The notes under the pieces: model-generated
Database searches by the model: none
The model's input: the letters and a program-made list of their open reading frames with translations, nothing else
Told to the model about the DNA's origin: nothing
In this document: one piece after another, positions 36,607 through 46,091 of the stretch
Layout: each line of letters starts with the position of its first letter
Position numbering within the stretch: the first letter of the stretch is position 1
Made by a program: the position numbers and the translations under genes
DNA from: Janthinobacterium psychrotolerans
Lineage (GTDB): Bacteria > Pseudomonadota > Gammaproteobacteria > Burkholderiales > Burkholderiaceae_D
DNA: 64,000 bases
Direction of reading: 5' to 3'
NCBI RefSeq assembly: GCF_001677885.1
Contig: NZ_LOCQ01000053.1
Location: 158,631-222,630, forward strand

Positions 36607-37632
36607 TTATTTTTTGGTTTGTTTGCGGTTCAACAGGCGCGGCACGGCAATCGTAATCAGCAGCAGGATGCCGACCACGATGGTCATGATGACGCCAGGA
36701 ATATTGAGCAGCGCCAGGCCATAGGTGACCATGCCCAGCAGCAATACGGCCAGCAGCACGCCGCCGATGCTGCCCTTGCCGCCGGCAATGCTCACGCCAC
36801 CGAGGATCACCATGGTGATCACTTCCAGTTCCCAGCCCATGGCGATATTGGGCCGCGTGCTGCCGATGCGTCCCGTCAGCAACCAGGCCGCCAGGCCCGC
36901 CATCGTGCCGGTGGCAACAAACAGCGCAAAGCGGTAGCGGTCGACCGCCACGCCCGAGAAGCGCGCCGCCATCGGATTGCTGCCGATGGCAAAGATGCGC
37001 CGGCCCCAGCTGGTCGCATGCAGCAGCACCGCAAACAGCACGGCGAATACCAGCAGGATCACGAACGGGCGCGGAATGATGTCGAAGAAATAGCCCTGGC
37101 CCCAGTCGATCAGCAGTTGCGGGTAACCGGTGTAGGCCTGGTCGCCGAGGATCACGCTGGCCAGGCCGCGAAACAGCGCCACCGTGCCGATCGTCACGAC
37201 GATGGACGGCAAGGCAAAGCGCGTCACCAGCACGCCGTTCAGGCTGCCGCAAACGGCGCCCATGGCCAGCGCGACGAACAGCAGGCCTGCCGGCGGCACG
37301 CCATGGTGGTGGGCGAAACCCATGGCCACCGATGACAGCGCCAGGGTGCCCGAGACGGAAATATCGATTTCGCGACAGATGATCAGCAAGGCCATCGGCA
37401 GCGCGATCAGCGCCTTTTCGCTGAAATTGAAGGTGCTGTCGGCCAGGTTGTACACATCGAAAAAATGCGGCAAAAAGATGCTGTTGCCGACAAACACGGC
37501 CACCAGCAGCAGCGCCAGCAGCGCTTCCCAGTGCGCCAGGTAATGCGACAGCCGCTGCGCCTTGCGGTCGAGGATGGTGTAGCGCGAACCAGGCGCGGCG
37601 CTCTGGTGCGGGGAAGTCGAGATCGCGTTCAA
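36607..37632 (-). CDS. rhaQ: Rhamnose ABC transporter permease (second subunit)
   Basis: 341 residues, a ribose/rhamnose-type BPD_transp_2 permease with about nine to ten helices. The long cytoplasmic N-terminus (about 1-40) and the conserved [20 protein letters not shown] coupling segment near 280 are typical. Forms the membrane channel with RhaP. Its start overlaps the rhaP stop by 4 bp. Named after the rhizobial operon order. Confidence 0.9.
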   Translation of the reverse strand: MNAISTSPHQSAAPGSRYTILDRKAQRLSHYLAHWEALLALLLVAVFVGNSIFLPHFFDVYNLADSTFNFSEKALIALPMALLIICREIDISVSGTLALSSVAMGFAHHHGVPPAGLLFVALAMGAVCGSLNGVLVTRFALPSIVVTIGTVALFRGLASVILGDQAYTGYPQLLIDWGQGYFFDIIPRPFVILLVFAVLFAVLLHATSWGRRIFAIGSNPMAARFSGVAVDRYRFALFVATGTMAGLAAWLLTGRIGSTRPNIAMGWELEVITMVILGGVSIAGGKGSIGGVLLAVLLLGMVTYGLALLNIPGVIMTIVVGILLLITIAVPRLLNRKQTKK

Positions 37633-38624
37633 GCGGCGCTCCTTGATGAGGGTTGTAGCATGGCCAGCGGCAGGATCTGGCGGCCGGCCTTTTTATTGCC
37701 GCGAGCATTGATCAGCACGGCCGTCAGGATCACGATGCCCGTCAGCGCGCTTTGCCAGAACGGCGAGACCTTGATGATGGGCAGGGCGTTATTGATGACG
37801 GACAGGAACAGCGCACCGAGCACGGCGCCGGCCACGGTGCCGGCGCCGCCAGCGATGCTGATGCCGCCGATCACGCAGGCGGCGATCACGGTAAATTCAA
37901 AGCCGTAGGCAATTTCAGAATACGCGACCGCATAGCGCGCCACCCACAGGTAGCCGCACAGGCCGGCCATCATGCCCGACAGGCCGTAGGTCCAGAACAG
38001 CCGGCGCGCGGTCGAAATGCCGACATAGCGCGCCGCCAGCGGCTGGTTGCCGATCGCATACAGGTCGCGCCCGAAGCGGGTATAGCGCGCCAGCAGCCAG
38101 GTGGCGATGATGGCGGTGGCCGCGATCCACACCAGGTGCGTGACGCCAAACAAATGACTCAATGGAAAGGCGATAAAGTCGGCCGGCATCTGGTGCGACG
38201 AGACCCAGGCGCCGCCGGACAAGACGAACACCAGGCCGCGATACACGCTCATGGTGCCCAGGGTCACCACGATGGGCGGCAGGTCCAGGTAGCCGATCAG
38301 ATAGCCGTTCACCAGGCCCAGCAGCAGGCCGATGGCCACCGCCACCAGCATCACCACCAGCAGCGGCAGCTCCGGATATTTAACGGCCAGCAAGGCCGCC
38401 ATCATGCCCGACAAGGCCAGGTTCGAGGCCACCGACAGATCGATGCCGCGCGTGATGATGACGAACATCTGCGCCAGCGCCAGCATGATCAGCAAGGTGC
38501 TGTCGGTGAGCAGGTTGCCCAGGCTGCCGGCGGTCAAAAAGACCGGGGCGCGCACGCCCACGGCAACGGCCAGCAGCACGATCAGCAGCGCCAGCTGGAC
38601 TTCGCGTTGTTTCAGGTAGTGCAT
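37629..38624 (-). CDS. rhaP: Rhamnose ABC transporter permease (first subunit)
   Basis: 331 residues starting at MHYLKQREVQLALL (ATG at 38624, GAGGAA 7 bp upstream); a longer in-frame start would run far into the ATPase gene. About nine helices; the segments RGIDLSVASNLALSGMMAAL and GGISIAGGAGTVAGAVLGAL are the hallmark loops of sugar permeases of the ribose class. Paired with RhaQ. Overlaps the ATPase gene by 13 bp. Confidence 0.9.
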   Translation of the reverse strand: MHYLKQREVQLALLIVLLAVAVGVRAPVFLTAGSLGNLLTDSTLLIMLALAQMFVIITRGIDLSVASNLALSGMMAALLAVKYPELPLLVVMLVAVAIGLLLGLVNGYLIGYLDLPPIVVTLGTMSVYRGLVFVLSGGAWVSSHQMPADFIAFPLSHLFGVTHLVWIAATAIIATWLLARYTRFGRDLYAIGNQPLAARYVGISTARRLFWTYGLSGMMAGLCGYLWVARYAVAYSEIAYGFEFTVIAACVIGGISIAGGAGTVAGAVLGALFLSVINNALPIIKVSPFWQSALTGIVILTAVLINARGNKKAGRQILPLAMLQPSSRSAA

Positions 38625-40168
38625 ATGAGTTCCTCGTTCGAGTGCGCGCTGCCGGAAGCGGCGGCGACCACGTTTTCCGGCGTCGCCTGGGCGCGCGAAA
38701 AAACGCAATTGATATGGCCCTGGTGCATCACCACCACGCGGTCGGCCATGCCCAGCACTTCCGGCAATTCCGACGACACCAAAATCACCGACAGGCCCTG
38801 CGTCACCAGTTCGCTGATAAAGCGGTGCACGGCCGCTTTCGAGCCGATATCGATGCCCTTGGTCGGCTCATCGAGAATGATGACCTTGGGTTTGGTGGCC
38901 AGCCATTTGGCCAGCACCACTTTTTGCTGGTTGCCGCCCGACAGTTCCGACACCATCTGCGTAAAGTGGTGCGCTTTCAGCTCCAGCTGCTCGCTGAACT
39001 GGCGCGCAATCGCGGTCTCACGCGAACGCTTGCTGCGCAGGAAAAAACCGATGCTGTCCAGAATTGGCAAGGTAATGTTCTGCACGATGGACAGCGACAG
39101 ATGCGCGCCCTGGTGCTGGCGGTCTTCCGGCACATAGGCGATGCCGTGTTGGATGGCGTCGCTGGCGCTGCGGATGGTCACTTCCTGGCCGGCAATTTTG
39201 ACCGTGCCCGTCACGCCTGGCGTCAGGCCAAACAGCGCCTGCATCACCTCGGAACGGCCGGCGCCCACCAGGCCGTAGAAGCCGACGATCTCGCCTTGCT
39301 GCACCGAAAAATGAATATCGCGAAACTCGGTCGGATGACAGAACTGCGACACTTCCAGCAATGTCGCTCCCAGTGGCACCTCGACCTTGGGAAACACCTG
39401 GTGGATGGCGCGGCCCACCATCAGCGACACCAACTGTGGTTCGCTGATCTCGGCCAGCAAACCGGCGGCCACGAAATGGCCATCGCGCAGCACCGTGTAG
39501 CTGTCGGCGACGGCAAAGATCTCGTCGAATTTGTGCGAGATGAAAATGACGGCCGTGCCAGCCGCGCGCAGCTGGCCGATGATGCGGTACAGCTCGTGGA
39601 TTTCGCGCTGCGACAGCGAGGCCGTTGGCTCGTCCATGATCACCACGCGCGCGTCCTGCGACAGCGCGCGGGCGATCTCCACGAAGTGGCGCTGCGCCAC
39701 GCTCAGGTCCTTGACCTTGGCCAGCACCGGCAGCTGCACTTCCAGCCGTGCGAAGATCGCCTCGGCCTGGCTGGCCATCAGCGCCCAGTCGATGCGCGCC
39801 GGATAGCCGGTCTGCGGCTGGCGGCCAATATAAATGTTTTCGGCCACCGTCAGTTCGTCGAACATCACGGTTTCCTGGTGCACGGCGGTCATGCCGGCAT
39901 CCATCGCGTCTTGCGGGCTGGCAAACAGCACGCGCTGGCCGTTCACTTCGATATGGCCGGCGTCCGGTTGATAGATGCCCGTCAGGGTCTTGACCAGGGT
40001 CGACTTGCCGGCGCCGTTTTCGCCGATCAGCGCCATCACTTCACCGGCGCGTACCGTCAGCGCCACGTCTTTCAGCGCGGTGACGCCATGGAAGTGTTTG
40101 CAGATGCCGTGCAGGCGCAATACCGGCGCCGCGTTCTGCGCAATAGGGGGATTCTGTGACATAGCCAT
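38612..40168 (-). CDS. rhaT: Rhamnose ABC transporter ATP-binding protein
   Basis: 518 residues with two fused nucleotide-binding domains, as in RbsA-type sugar ATPases. First half: Walker A GENGAGKST, signature LSVAQRHFVEIARAL, Walker B VVIMDEPTASL. Second half: Walker A degenerate (GLVGAGRSE), signature LSGGNQQKVVLAKWLA, Walker B VIILDEPTKGID. The degenerate second Walker A is normal for this class. The name follows the rhizobial RhaT, not the unrelated E. coli symporter of the same name. Starts at ATG 40168 or at 40162. Confidence 0.92.
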   Translation of the reverse strand: MAMSQNPPIAQNAAPVLRLHGICKHFHGVTALKDVALTVRAGEVMALIGENGAGKSTLVKTLTGIYQPDAGHIEVNGQRVLFASPQDAMDAGMTAVHQETVMFDELTVAENIYIGRQPQTGYPARIDWALMASQAEAIFARLEVQLPVLAKVKDLSVAQRHFVEIARALSQDARVVIMDEPTASLSQREIHELYRIIGQLRAAGTAVIFISHKFDEIFAVADSYTVLRDGHFVAAGLLAEISEPQLVSLMVGRAIHQVFPKVEVPLGATLLEVSQFCHPTEFRDIHFSVQQGEIVGFYGLVGAGRSEVMQALFGLTPGVTGTVKIAGQEVTIRSASDAIQHGIAYVPEDRQHQGAHLSLSIVQNITLPILDSIGFFLRSKRSRETAIARQFSEQLELKAHHFTQMVSELSGGNQQKVVLAKWLATKPKVIILDEPTKGIDIGSKAAVHRFISELVTQGLSVILVSSELPEVLGMADRVVVMHQGHINCVFSRAQATPENVVAAASGSAHSNEELICTT

Positions 40169-40187
40169 TCACAAGTTAAGGATTTCG

Positions 40188-40221
40188 TAGGTCGGGTTAG
40201 CGCGCAAGCGCGTAACCCGAC
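40188..40221. repeat. REP-like palindrome inside the rha operon, copy A
   Basis: GTAGGTCGGGTTAGCGCGC ... GCGCGTAACCCGAC. Together with copy B it fills most of the gap between rhaS and rhaT, an arrangement like a bacterial interspersed mosaic element. Could stabilise the rhaS transcript and lower expression of downstream genes. Confidence 0.78.
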
Positions 40222-40245
40222 AACATTGTTGGCTTTACCGGTGTT

Positions 40246-40281
40246 GTCGGATTACGGCGTTTCGCGCCTAATCCGACCTAC
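40246..40281. repeat. REP-like palindrome inside the rha operon, copy B
   Basis: GTCGGATTACGGCG ... CGCCTAATCCGACCTAC, in opposite orientation to copy A and touching the rhaS stop codon (TAA on the minus strand at 40284-40282). Confidence 0.78.
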
Positions 40282-41286
40282 TTAAAAGATCTTCGAGAAT
40301 TTCTCGACGTTATCCTTGTCATAGGTGAACGGTGGCGCCAGCGCCGCTTCGCCCACGGCGTCGACCGTCAGCTTGCCCATGCGGCCGACCGCAATCGATT
40401 CGCCGGCCTTGCCGGTCGCCTTGCCGGTCACGAATTGATGCGCGGCATAGGTGGCGGCGTAGCCGAGGTCGATCGGATTCCAGATCGCGAAGCTTTTCAC
40501 GGCGCCGCTCTTCACGTGGCCGGCCATTTCCGATGGCAGGCCCAGGCCCGTCACATACACTTTGCCGACCAGTTTTTCATCGACCACGGCCTTGCCGGCT
40601 GCATTGATGCCGACCGTGGTTGGCGCGATGATGGCTTTCAGGTTCGGGTTGCTGCGCAGCAAACCAATCGCTTCGCGGTAGCTTTTGTCGGACTGGTCGT
40701 CGCCATACACGGTCGACACCAGTTTGATTTTCGAATACGCGGGCTGGGCCAGCGTTTTCTTCATTTCGGCTATCCAGATATTCTGGTTGGTCGCCTGCGC
40801 GGTGGCCGACAGGATGGCGATCTCGCCGGCGCCGCCGATGGCGTCGGACGCCATCTCGATCTGCTTCTGGCCGATCAGAGCCGGGCTCGACGGGTTCAGT
40901 TGCAGCAGGCGGCCGTCCCTGGCGATGCCGCTGTCGAAGGAGATGACCTTGATGCCGCGCTGCATGGCTTTCTTGGTGATCGGCACCAGCGCATTGGCGT
41001 CGTTGGCGGAAATGACGATGGCCTTGACCTTCTGGCTGATCAGGGAACTGATGATTTCGATCTGGCCTTCGGCGGTGGCCGTGGTCGGGCCCGTGTAGAT
41101 GATTTCCACGTCGCCCAGCTGCTTGGCCGCCTCGTTCGCGCCTTCGTGGGCGGCGTCGAAAAAGCCGTTGCCCAGGTTTTTCACGACCATCGCGATCTTC
41201 ATTTTTTCCGCCGCCTGCGCGCCGGTGGCCAGGCAAGCCATCATGCAGGTGCTCAGAAGCGCCACCATCATTTTGTTCATCTTCAT
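40282..41286 (-). CDS. rhaS: Rhamnose ABC transporter substrate-binding protein
   Basis: 334 residues. Signal peptide about 1-26 (ATGAQA-AEKMK), then a type I periplasmic-binding fold of the ribose class (KIAMVVKNLGNGFFDAAHEG, KAIVISANDANALVP, VISFDSGIARDGRLLQLNPS). Binds L-rhamnose in the periplasm for the RhaTPQ transporter. AAGGAGA precedes the start. The symbol follows rhizobial naming; it is not the AraC regulator RhaS of E. coli. Its stop is followed directly by two REP-like palindromes. Confidence 0.92.
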   Translation of the reverse strand: MKMNKMMVALLSTCMMACLATGAQAAEKMKIAMVVKNLGNGFFDAAHEGANEAAKQLGDVEIIYTGPTTATAEGQIEIISSLISQKVKAIVISANDANALVPITKKAMQRGIKVISFDSGIARDGRLLQLNPSSPALIGQKQIEMASDAIGGAGEIAILSATAQATNQNIWIAEMKKTLAQPAYSKIKLVSTVYGDDQSDKSYREAIGLLRSNPNLKAIIAPTTVGINAAGKAVVDEKLVGKVYVTGLGLPSEMAGHVKSGAVKSFAIWNPIDLGYAATYAAHQFVTGKATGKAGESIAVGRMGKLTVDAVGEAALAPPFTYDKDNVEKFSKIF

Positions 41287-41355
41287 GCCACGTCTCCTTT
41301 TATTATTGATGTGGCGGTAGGCACCATGCCCCCTGCCATCTTCTTGTTAGATTCT

Positions 41356-42186
41356 TTAGTGGGCCTGCCAGTCGCGCTCGGCCTGCAGCTGTGGTTCCGG
41401 CGCCTGCTCGGGCGCCACCGCCAGCACCTTGACGCCTGCCTGTTCCAGCATCTGCACCGCCGCATCCGACGCGCCCGTATCGGTAATCACGCAGGACACG
41501 CGGTTCAGGCCGCACAGGATCAGCCCCGCCTTGCGCGCGAACTTGCTGCTGTCGGCCAGCACGATCAGTTCCTCCGCCTGGCTGATCAGCCGCTTTTCGG
41601 CCTGGATCAGCATCGGGTCCGCTTCCATCAGGCCCAGCATCGACAGGCCGTATACGCCCATGAACATTTTGCCGGCGTAATGGTGCTGGCTGATGTCGTT
41701 GTCGAACGGACTGAGTATCACGTTCTGCTCGCGATAGACTTTGCCGCCGGGCAGGATAATTTCATTCTCGCTGGTCATCAGGAGGCGCTCGGCCATCATG
41801 AAGGAGTTGGTGAGGATTTTCAGGCGCTTGTCGACCAAAAATTCCACCATGCGGTAGGTGGTGGTGCCGCCATTGATGATGATGGTGTCGCCGTCCGCGC
41901 ACAGGCCGCAGGCATGGCGGGCAATCGCGCGTTTTTGCGCGGCGCAGCGGTCGATATTGTTCTGGAATGTCTCGCCCGACAGCGCAAAGGTACGCTGCTT
42001 TTTTTGCGGCAGGCTTTCCGCACCGCCACGGGTGCGCACCAGCAGATTGCGCTCGGCCAGCCAGGCGATATCGCGCCGCACGGTGGCCGGCGACGAATTG
42101 AGCCAGCCGACCAACTGGTCGACGCTCGCCGTGCTGTGCTCGGCGAGTAACTTCAACAGCCCCTTGCGGCGTTTGTGATTGATCAC
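41356..42186 (-). CDS. rhaR: DeoR-family repressor of the rhamnose genes
   Basis: 276 residues with a GTG start preceded by AGAGGAG. N-terminal DeoR winged helix (about 1-55: KRRKGLLKLLAEHSTASVDQ, SSPATVRRDIAWLAERNLLVRT) and a C-terminal sugar-phosphate-sensing domain with DTIIINGGTTTYRMVEFL and AEKRLISQAEELIVLADSSK. First gene of the rhaRSTPQUK order, divergent from rhaDI. Expected to release its operators when a rhamnose intermediate accumulates. Repeats suitable as operators lie 100-230 bp upstream. Confidence 0.9.
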   Translation of the reverse strand: MINHKRRKGLLKLLAEHSTASVDQLVGWLNSSPATVRRDIAWLAERNLLVRTRGGAESLPQKKQRTFALSGETFQNNIDRCAAQKRAIARHACGLCADGDTIIINGGTTTYRMVEFLVDKRLKILTNSFMMAERLLMTSENEIILPGGKVYREQNVILSPFDNDISQHHYAGKMFMGVYGLSMLGLMEADPMLIQAEKRLISQAEELIVLADSSKFARKAGLILCGLNRVSCVITDTGASDAAVQMLEQAGVKVLAVAPEQAPEPQLQAERDWQAH

Positions 42187-42517
42187 GTTGTCTCCTCTTG
42201 AGTCATCTCCTTGGCGGCGGCTGCGCGGTGCGCGCCGGGCCAGGGACGACTTCTTTATCGGTGAGCCAGCCTAAGCAGTTGAGCGGTGTGTGTCAACAAT
42301 CAATCAATCAACATCGTGATTATTTGCCCATTGCGCAAATGCTTGATTGGCGCTTCGATCAACATGATGATTATTTGCGTTTCTCTCACCGTTTTGATTG
42401 CTTGTTGATTGACACGATCAGGCCGCTGATTTCTACTGAGCGCTGCTGCCGCCAACTGCTCCGCACACAGATGCGGTCATGGCACTGGGCACACATAACC
42501 AATAATGGAGACACTGT
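42187..42517. promoter_or_regulatory. Divergent rha control region with repeat operators
   Basis: 331 bp without a gene between rhaR and rhaD, AT-rich in its right half. Two 21-bp direct repeats, 42307-42327 and 42358-42378, share 19 positions (both begin ATCAACAT and end GATTATTTGC) and are 51 bp apart, about five helical turns. GTGTCAA at 42290 and its complement TTGACAC ending at 42415 frame the block. Several ATCAA/TTGAT units in between suggest RhaR binding and promoters for both directions. Confidence 0.65.
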
Positions 42518-44626
42518 ATGACCGCCACGATGGACACCAAATCGCCCGCGCCCATGACTTCGCTGTGGGATGACGCGCACGCCGCAACCTTGAGCGAACC
42601 GGAACTGCTGCTGTACCGCTCCAACCTGCTCGGCTCCGACATGCGCATCACCAACTTTGGTGGCGGCAACACCTCGGCCAAGATCACCATGACCGATCCG
42701 CTGACGGGCGAGCAGGCCGAAGTACTGTGGGTCAAAGGCTCCGGCGGCGACCTGGGCAGCATCAAGCTCGACGGTTTTTCCACGCTCTACATGGACAAGC
42801 TGAACGCCTTGAAAGGCCGCTACCGTGGCCTGGCGCTGGAAGACGAAATGGTGGCCTACCTGCCGCATTGCACCTTCAACCTGAACCCGCGCGCGGCCAG
42901 TATCGACACGCCTTTGCACGCATATATCGCGCGCAAGCATGTCGACCATATGCACCCGGACGCGGTGATCGCGATTGCCGCCTGCGCCAACAGCAAGGCC
43001 CTGACGCAAAAGATTTTCGAAGGCGAACTGGGCTGGCTGCCATGGCAGCGCCCCGGCTATGACCTGGGCCTGAAACTGGAAGCGCTGTCGCAGTCGCAGC
43101 CCAGGCTGAAGGGCATCATTCTCGAAGGCCACGGCCTGTTTACCTGGGGCGATACGGCCAAGTCCTGCTATGAAGTCACGCTGGCCATCATCAAGCGCGC
43201 CGAAGACTGGCTGGCCGCGAATACCAAACAACCGGCGTTTGGCGGCGCCAAAGTTTCCCCGCTGCCGTCGGAAGAACGCGCCGCGCTGGCGCAGCGCCTG
43301 ATGCCTCTGCTGCGCGGCAAGATCAGCCAGGACGAATACAAGCTGGGCCACTTCGACGACAGCGCCAATGTGCTCGATTTTGTTTGCAGCAATGATTTGC
43401 TGCCGCTGGCCGCGCTCGGCACGTCCTGCCCCGACCATTTCCTGCGCACCAAGATCCGTCCGTTCGTGATCGACTTCGATCCGGCCAACCCGGACTTCGA
43501 CAAGCTCGTCGCCGGCCTCGACGATGCGCTGGCCGCCTACCGCGCGGACTATATCGCCTACTACACGCGCTGCAAGCACGACAACAGCCCGGCCGTGCGC
43601 GACGCCAACCCGATCATTTACCTGATCCCGGGCGTGGGCATGCTGTCGTTCGCCAAGGACAAGGCAACGGCGCGCATCGCCGGCGAGTTCTATGTCAATG
43701 CGATCAACGTGATGCGCGGCGCCAATGGCGTCGACACCTATGTCGGCCTGCCGGAGCAGGAAGCGTTCGATATCGAGTACTGGCTGCTGGAAGAAGCCAA
43801 GCTGCAGCGCATGCCCAAACCAAAAAGCCTGGCCGGCCGCATCGCCCTGGTGACGGGCGGCGCCGGCGGCATCGGCCAGGCCGTGGCGCGCCAGCTGCTG
43901 CAGGAAGGCGCGTGCGTGATGCTGACCGATATCGATGGCGGCGCCCTGGAAGAAGCCGAGCAGGCCCTGCTGAAGGTGGCGGGGCGTGACAGTATCGCCA
44001 CGGTGCGCGCCAATATCACGGCCGAACATGAAGTCGAAGCCATTTTGAACGCGGCCGCGCTGCGCTTTGGCGGCGTGGATCTGCTGGTCTCCAACGCAGG
44101 CATCGCCTCGTCGGCGCCGGTGGAAGACACGACCCTGGCAATGTGGGAACGCAACCAGTCGATCCTGGTCACCGGCTACTTCCTGGTCAGCCGCGCGGCG
44201 TTTCGCATCATGAAGCAGCAGCAGCTGGGCGGCAGCATGGTGTATGTGGCCAGCAAGAATGGCCTGGTGGCCTCCGGCGGCGCTTCGGCCTATTGCACCG
44301 CCAAGGCGGCCGAAATCCACCTGGCGCGCTGCCTGGCGCTCGAAGGCGCGCCGCACGGCATCCGTGTCAATGTGGTCAACCCCGACGCCGTGATCCGCGG
44401 TTCGCGCATCTGGGACGGCAAATGGAAGGAAGAGCGCGCCGCCTCGAACAAGATCGATTCGGACGATATCGAGGAATTCTACCGCCAGCGCAGCATGCTC
44501 AAACGCAGCGTGCTGCCGGAAGACATCGCCGAAGCCGTGTATTTCCTGTCCAGCGAAAAAGCCGCCAAGAGCACCGGCAATATCATCAATGTCGATGCCG
44601 GCAATGCGGCCGCTTTTACACGATAA
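42518..44626 (+). CDS. rhaD: Bifunctional rhamnulose-1-phosphate aldolase / lactaldehyde dehydrogenase
   Basis: 702 residues. N-terminal class II aldolase/adducin domain (about 30-400) with the zinc region IARKHVDHMHPDAV and EGHGLFTWGD. C-terminal short-chain dehydrogenase (about 430-700) with the NAD motif VTGGAGGIGQ and catalytic YCTAK. The aldolase splits rhamnulose 1-phosphate to DHAP and L-lactaldehyde; the dehydrogenase oxidises lactaldehyde to lactate, so the fusion channels the aldehyde. GGAG ribosome-binding site. Transcribed away from the transporter operon and followed by rhaI. Confidence 0.95.
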   Translation: MTATMDTKSPAPMTSLWDDAHAATLSEPELLLYRSNLLGSDMRITNFGGGNTSAKITMTDPLTGEQAEVLWVKGSGGDLGSIKLDGFSTLYMDKLNALKGRYRGLALEDEMVAYLPHCTFNLNPRAASIDTPLHAYIARKHVDHMHPDAVIAIAACANSKALTQKIFEGELGWLPWQRPGYDLGLKLEALSQSQPRLKGIILEGHGLFTWGDTAKSCYEVTLAIIKRAEDWLAANTKQPAFGGAKVSPLPSEERAALAQRLMPLLRGKISQDEYKLGHFDDSANVLDFVCSNDLLPLAALGTSCPDHFLRTKIRPFVIDFDPANPDFDKLVAGLDDALAAYRADYIAYYTRCKHDNSPAVRDANPIIYLIPGVGMLSFAKDKATARIAGEFYVNAINVMRGANGVDTYVGLPEQEAFDIEYWLLEEAKLQRMPKPKSLAGRIALVTGGAGGIGQAVARQLLQEGACVMLTDIDGGALEEAEQALLKVAGRDSIATVRANITAEHEVEAILNAAALRFGGVDLLVSNAGIASSAPVEDTTLAMWERNQSILVTGYFLVSRAAFRIMKQQQLGGSMVYVASKNGLVASGGASAYCTAKAAEIHLARCLALEGAPHGIRVNVVNPDAVIRGSRIWDGKWKEERAASNKIDSDDIEEFYRQRSMLKRSVLPEDIAEAVYFLSSEKAAKSTGNIINVDAGNAAAFTR

Positions 44627-44695
44627 TCCGCGATAATCCAGTCCTATAAAAAAGCAGCCGGCCAACGCGCCGCGCTGCGCACAAGGAGACAAAAC

Positions 44696-45991
44696 ATGAA
44701 TACCATGATCAACGAAGGCCTGGTGGCCGAGCACAATGCCAAGCTGCAAGCGAATCTGGACGCCGACTACGCGGCGCTGGCCGGCGTGCTGCAACGGCGC
44801 GGCCAGGACATTGAACAACTGACGGCGCTGGCGCAGACCTTTGCCGTCGCCGTGCCCACCTGGGGCGCTGGCACCGGCGGCACCCGCTTTGCCCGCTTTC
44901 CCGGCGTGGGCGAGCCGCGCAATATCTTTGAAAAACTGGAAGACTGCGCCGTCATCAACCAGTTGACGCAAGCCACGCCCGCCGTCTCGCCGCATTTCCC
45001 ATGGGACAAGGTCAGCGACACGGCCGCCTTGCGCGAGATCGCGCAAGGCTACGGCCTGGCCTTTGACGCCGTCAACTCCAACACCTTCCAGGATCAACTG
45101 GGCCAGGCGCACACCTACAAGCACGGCAGCCTGACCTCGCAAAGCGCGGCCGTGCGCGCGCAGGCGGTCGAGCACAATATCGAATGTATCGAACTGGGCC
45201 GCGCGCTGGGGTCGAAAGCGCTGACGGTATGGGTCGGCGACGGCGCCAACTTCCCGGGCCAGCACAATCTGCGCGGCGCGCTGGAGCGCTACCTGGACAG
45301 CATGCGCGACATCTACGGCGCCCTGCCTGCCGACTGGAACATTTTCATTGAACACAAACTGTTCGAGCCGGCCTTTTACGCCACCACGATTGCCGACTGG
45401 GGCACCAGTTTTGCCTGCGCCACCACCCTGGGGCCGAAAGCCAAATGCCTGGTCGACCTGGGCCACCACGCGCCGAACACGAATATCGAGATGATCGTGG
45501 CGCGCCTGGCGCAGTTCGGCAAGTTGGGCGGCTTCCATTTCAACGACAGCAAATACGGCGACGACGACCTCGATTCGGGCAGCATCAATCCGTTCCAGCT
45601 GTTCCTGGTCTTCAATGAACTGGCCGACGCGGCCGAGCGCGAAGGCAGCACCTTCAACCCCGCCTACATGCTGGACCAGTCGCACAATGTGACCGACCCG
45701 ATCGAAAGCCTGATGAGCAGCGCCGTCGAGGTGCAGCGCGCCTTTATCCAGTCCGCGCTGGTCGACCGCGCCGGCCTGCGCCAGCTGCAGGAAAGCAACG
45801 ACGTACACGCCTCCGCACAAGCCTTGAAACAGGCTTTCCGCACCGACGTCAGCGCGATTTTGGCCATGGCGCGCCTGCGCTCGGGCGCGGCGATCGATCC
45901 GGTGGCCTGCTATCGCACCACGGGCTACCGCGAAGCGCGCGGCGTGGCGCGTCCACCAAAAGCAGGGGCCAGCAGCAGCGGCATTGTTTAA
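44696..45991 (+). CDS. rhaI: L-rhamnose isomerase
   Basis: 431 residues, the size of the Pseudomonas stutzeri-type L-rhamnose isomerase, a TIM-barrel metal enzyme distinct from E. coli RhaA. Metal-site segments visible: FIEHKLFEPAFYATT, DLGHHAPNTNIEMIV, GGFHFNDSKYGDDDLDSGS. Converts L-rhamnose to L-rhamnulose. AAGGAGA ribosome-binding site. The 69-bp gap to rhaD has no terminator, so rhaD and rhaI form one operon. Confidence 0.94.
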   Translation: MNTMINEGLVAEHNAKLQANLDADYAALAGVLQRRGQDIEQLTALAQTFAVAVPTWGAGTGGTRFARFPGVGEPRNIFEKLEDCAVINQLTQATPAVSPHFPWDKVSDTAALREIAQGYGLAFDAVNSNTFQDQLGQAHTYKHGSLTSQSAAVRAQAVEHNIECIELGRALGSKALTVWVGDGANFPGQHNLRGALERYLDSMRDIYGALPADWNIFIEHKLFEPAFYATTIADWGTSFACATTLGPKAKCLVDLGHHAPNTNIEMIVARLAQFGKLGGFHFNDSKYGDDDLDSGSINPFQLFLVFNELADAAEREGSTFNPAYMLDQSHNVTDPIESLMSSAVEVQRAFIQSALVDRAGLRQLQESNDVHASAQALKQAFRTDVSAILAMARLRSGAAIDPVACYRTTGYREARGVARPPKAGASSSGIV

Positions 45992-46004
45992 AACAACGAC
46001 GAAA

Positions 46005-46031
46005 GCGGCATGCAGCTTCCAGGCATGCCGC
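46005..46031 (+). terminator. Stem-loop after rhaI
   Basis: Perfect 9-bp stem GCGGCATGC / GCATGCCGC with a 9-nt loop, 13 bp after the rhaI stop. There is no T-run, so it may be an mRNA-stabilising hairpin or part of a Rho-dependent end rather than an intrinsic terminator. Confidence 0.45.
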
Positions 46032-46091
46032 CAAGCAAGCAGGTAGAATGCCTGGCACTGGCGCTACGCTGCGCCGCTACCAGGCCTACGC

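Noticed and set aside
44627..44695. Possible separate promoter between rhaD and rhaI.
   Set aside because: Only 69 bp, no convincing -35/-10 pair or terminator; an operon is simpler.
42386..45820. An 1144-codon open frame on the minus strand opposite rhaD and rhaI.
   Set aside because: It is antisense to two clear genes and its translation is rich in Arg/Gln/His/Gly, typical of shadows in GC-rich DNA; no domain is recognisable.
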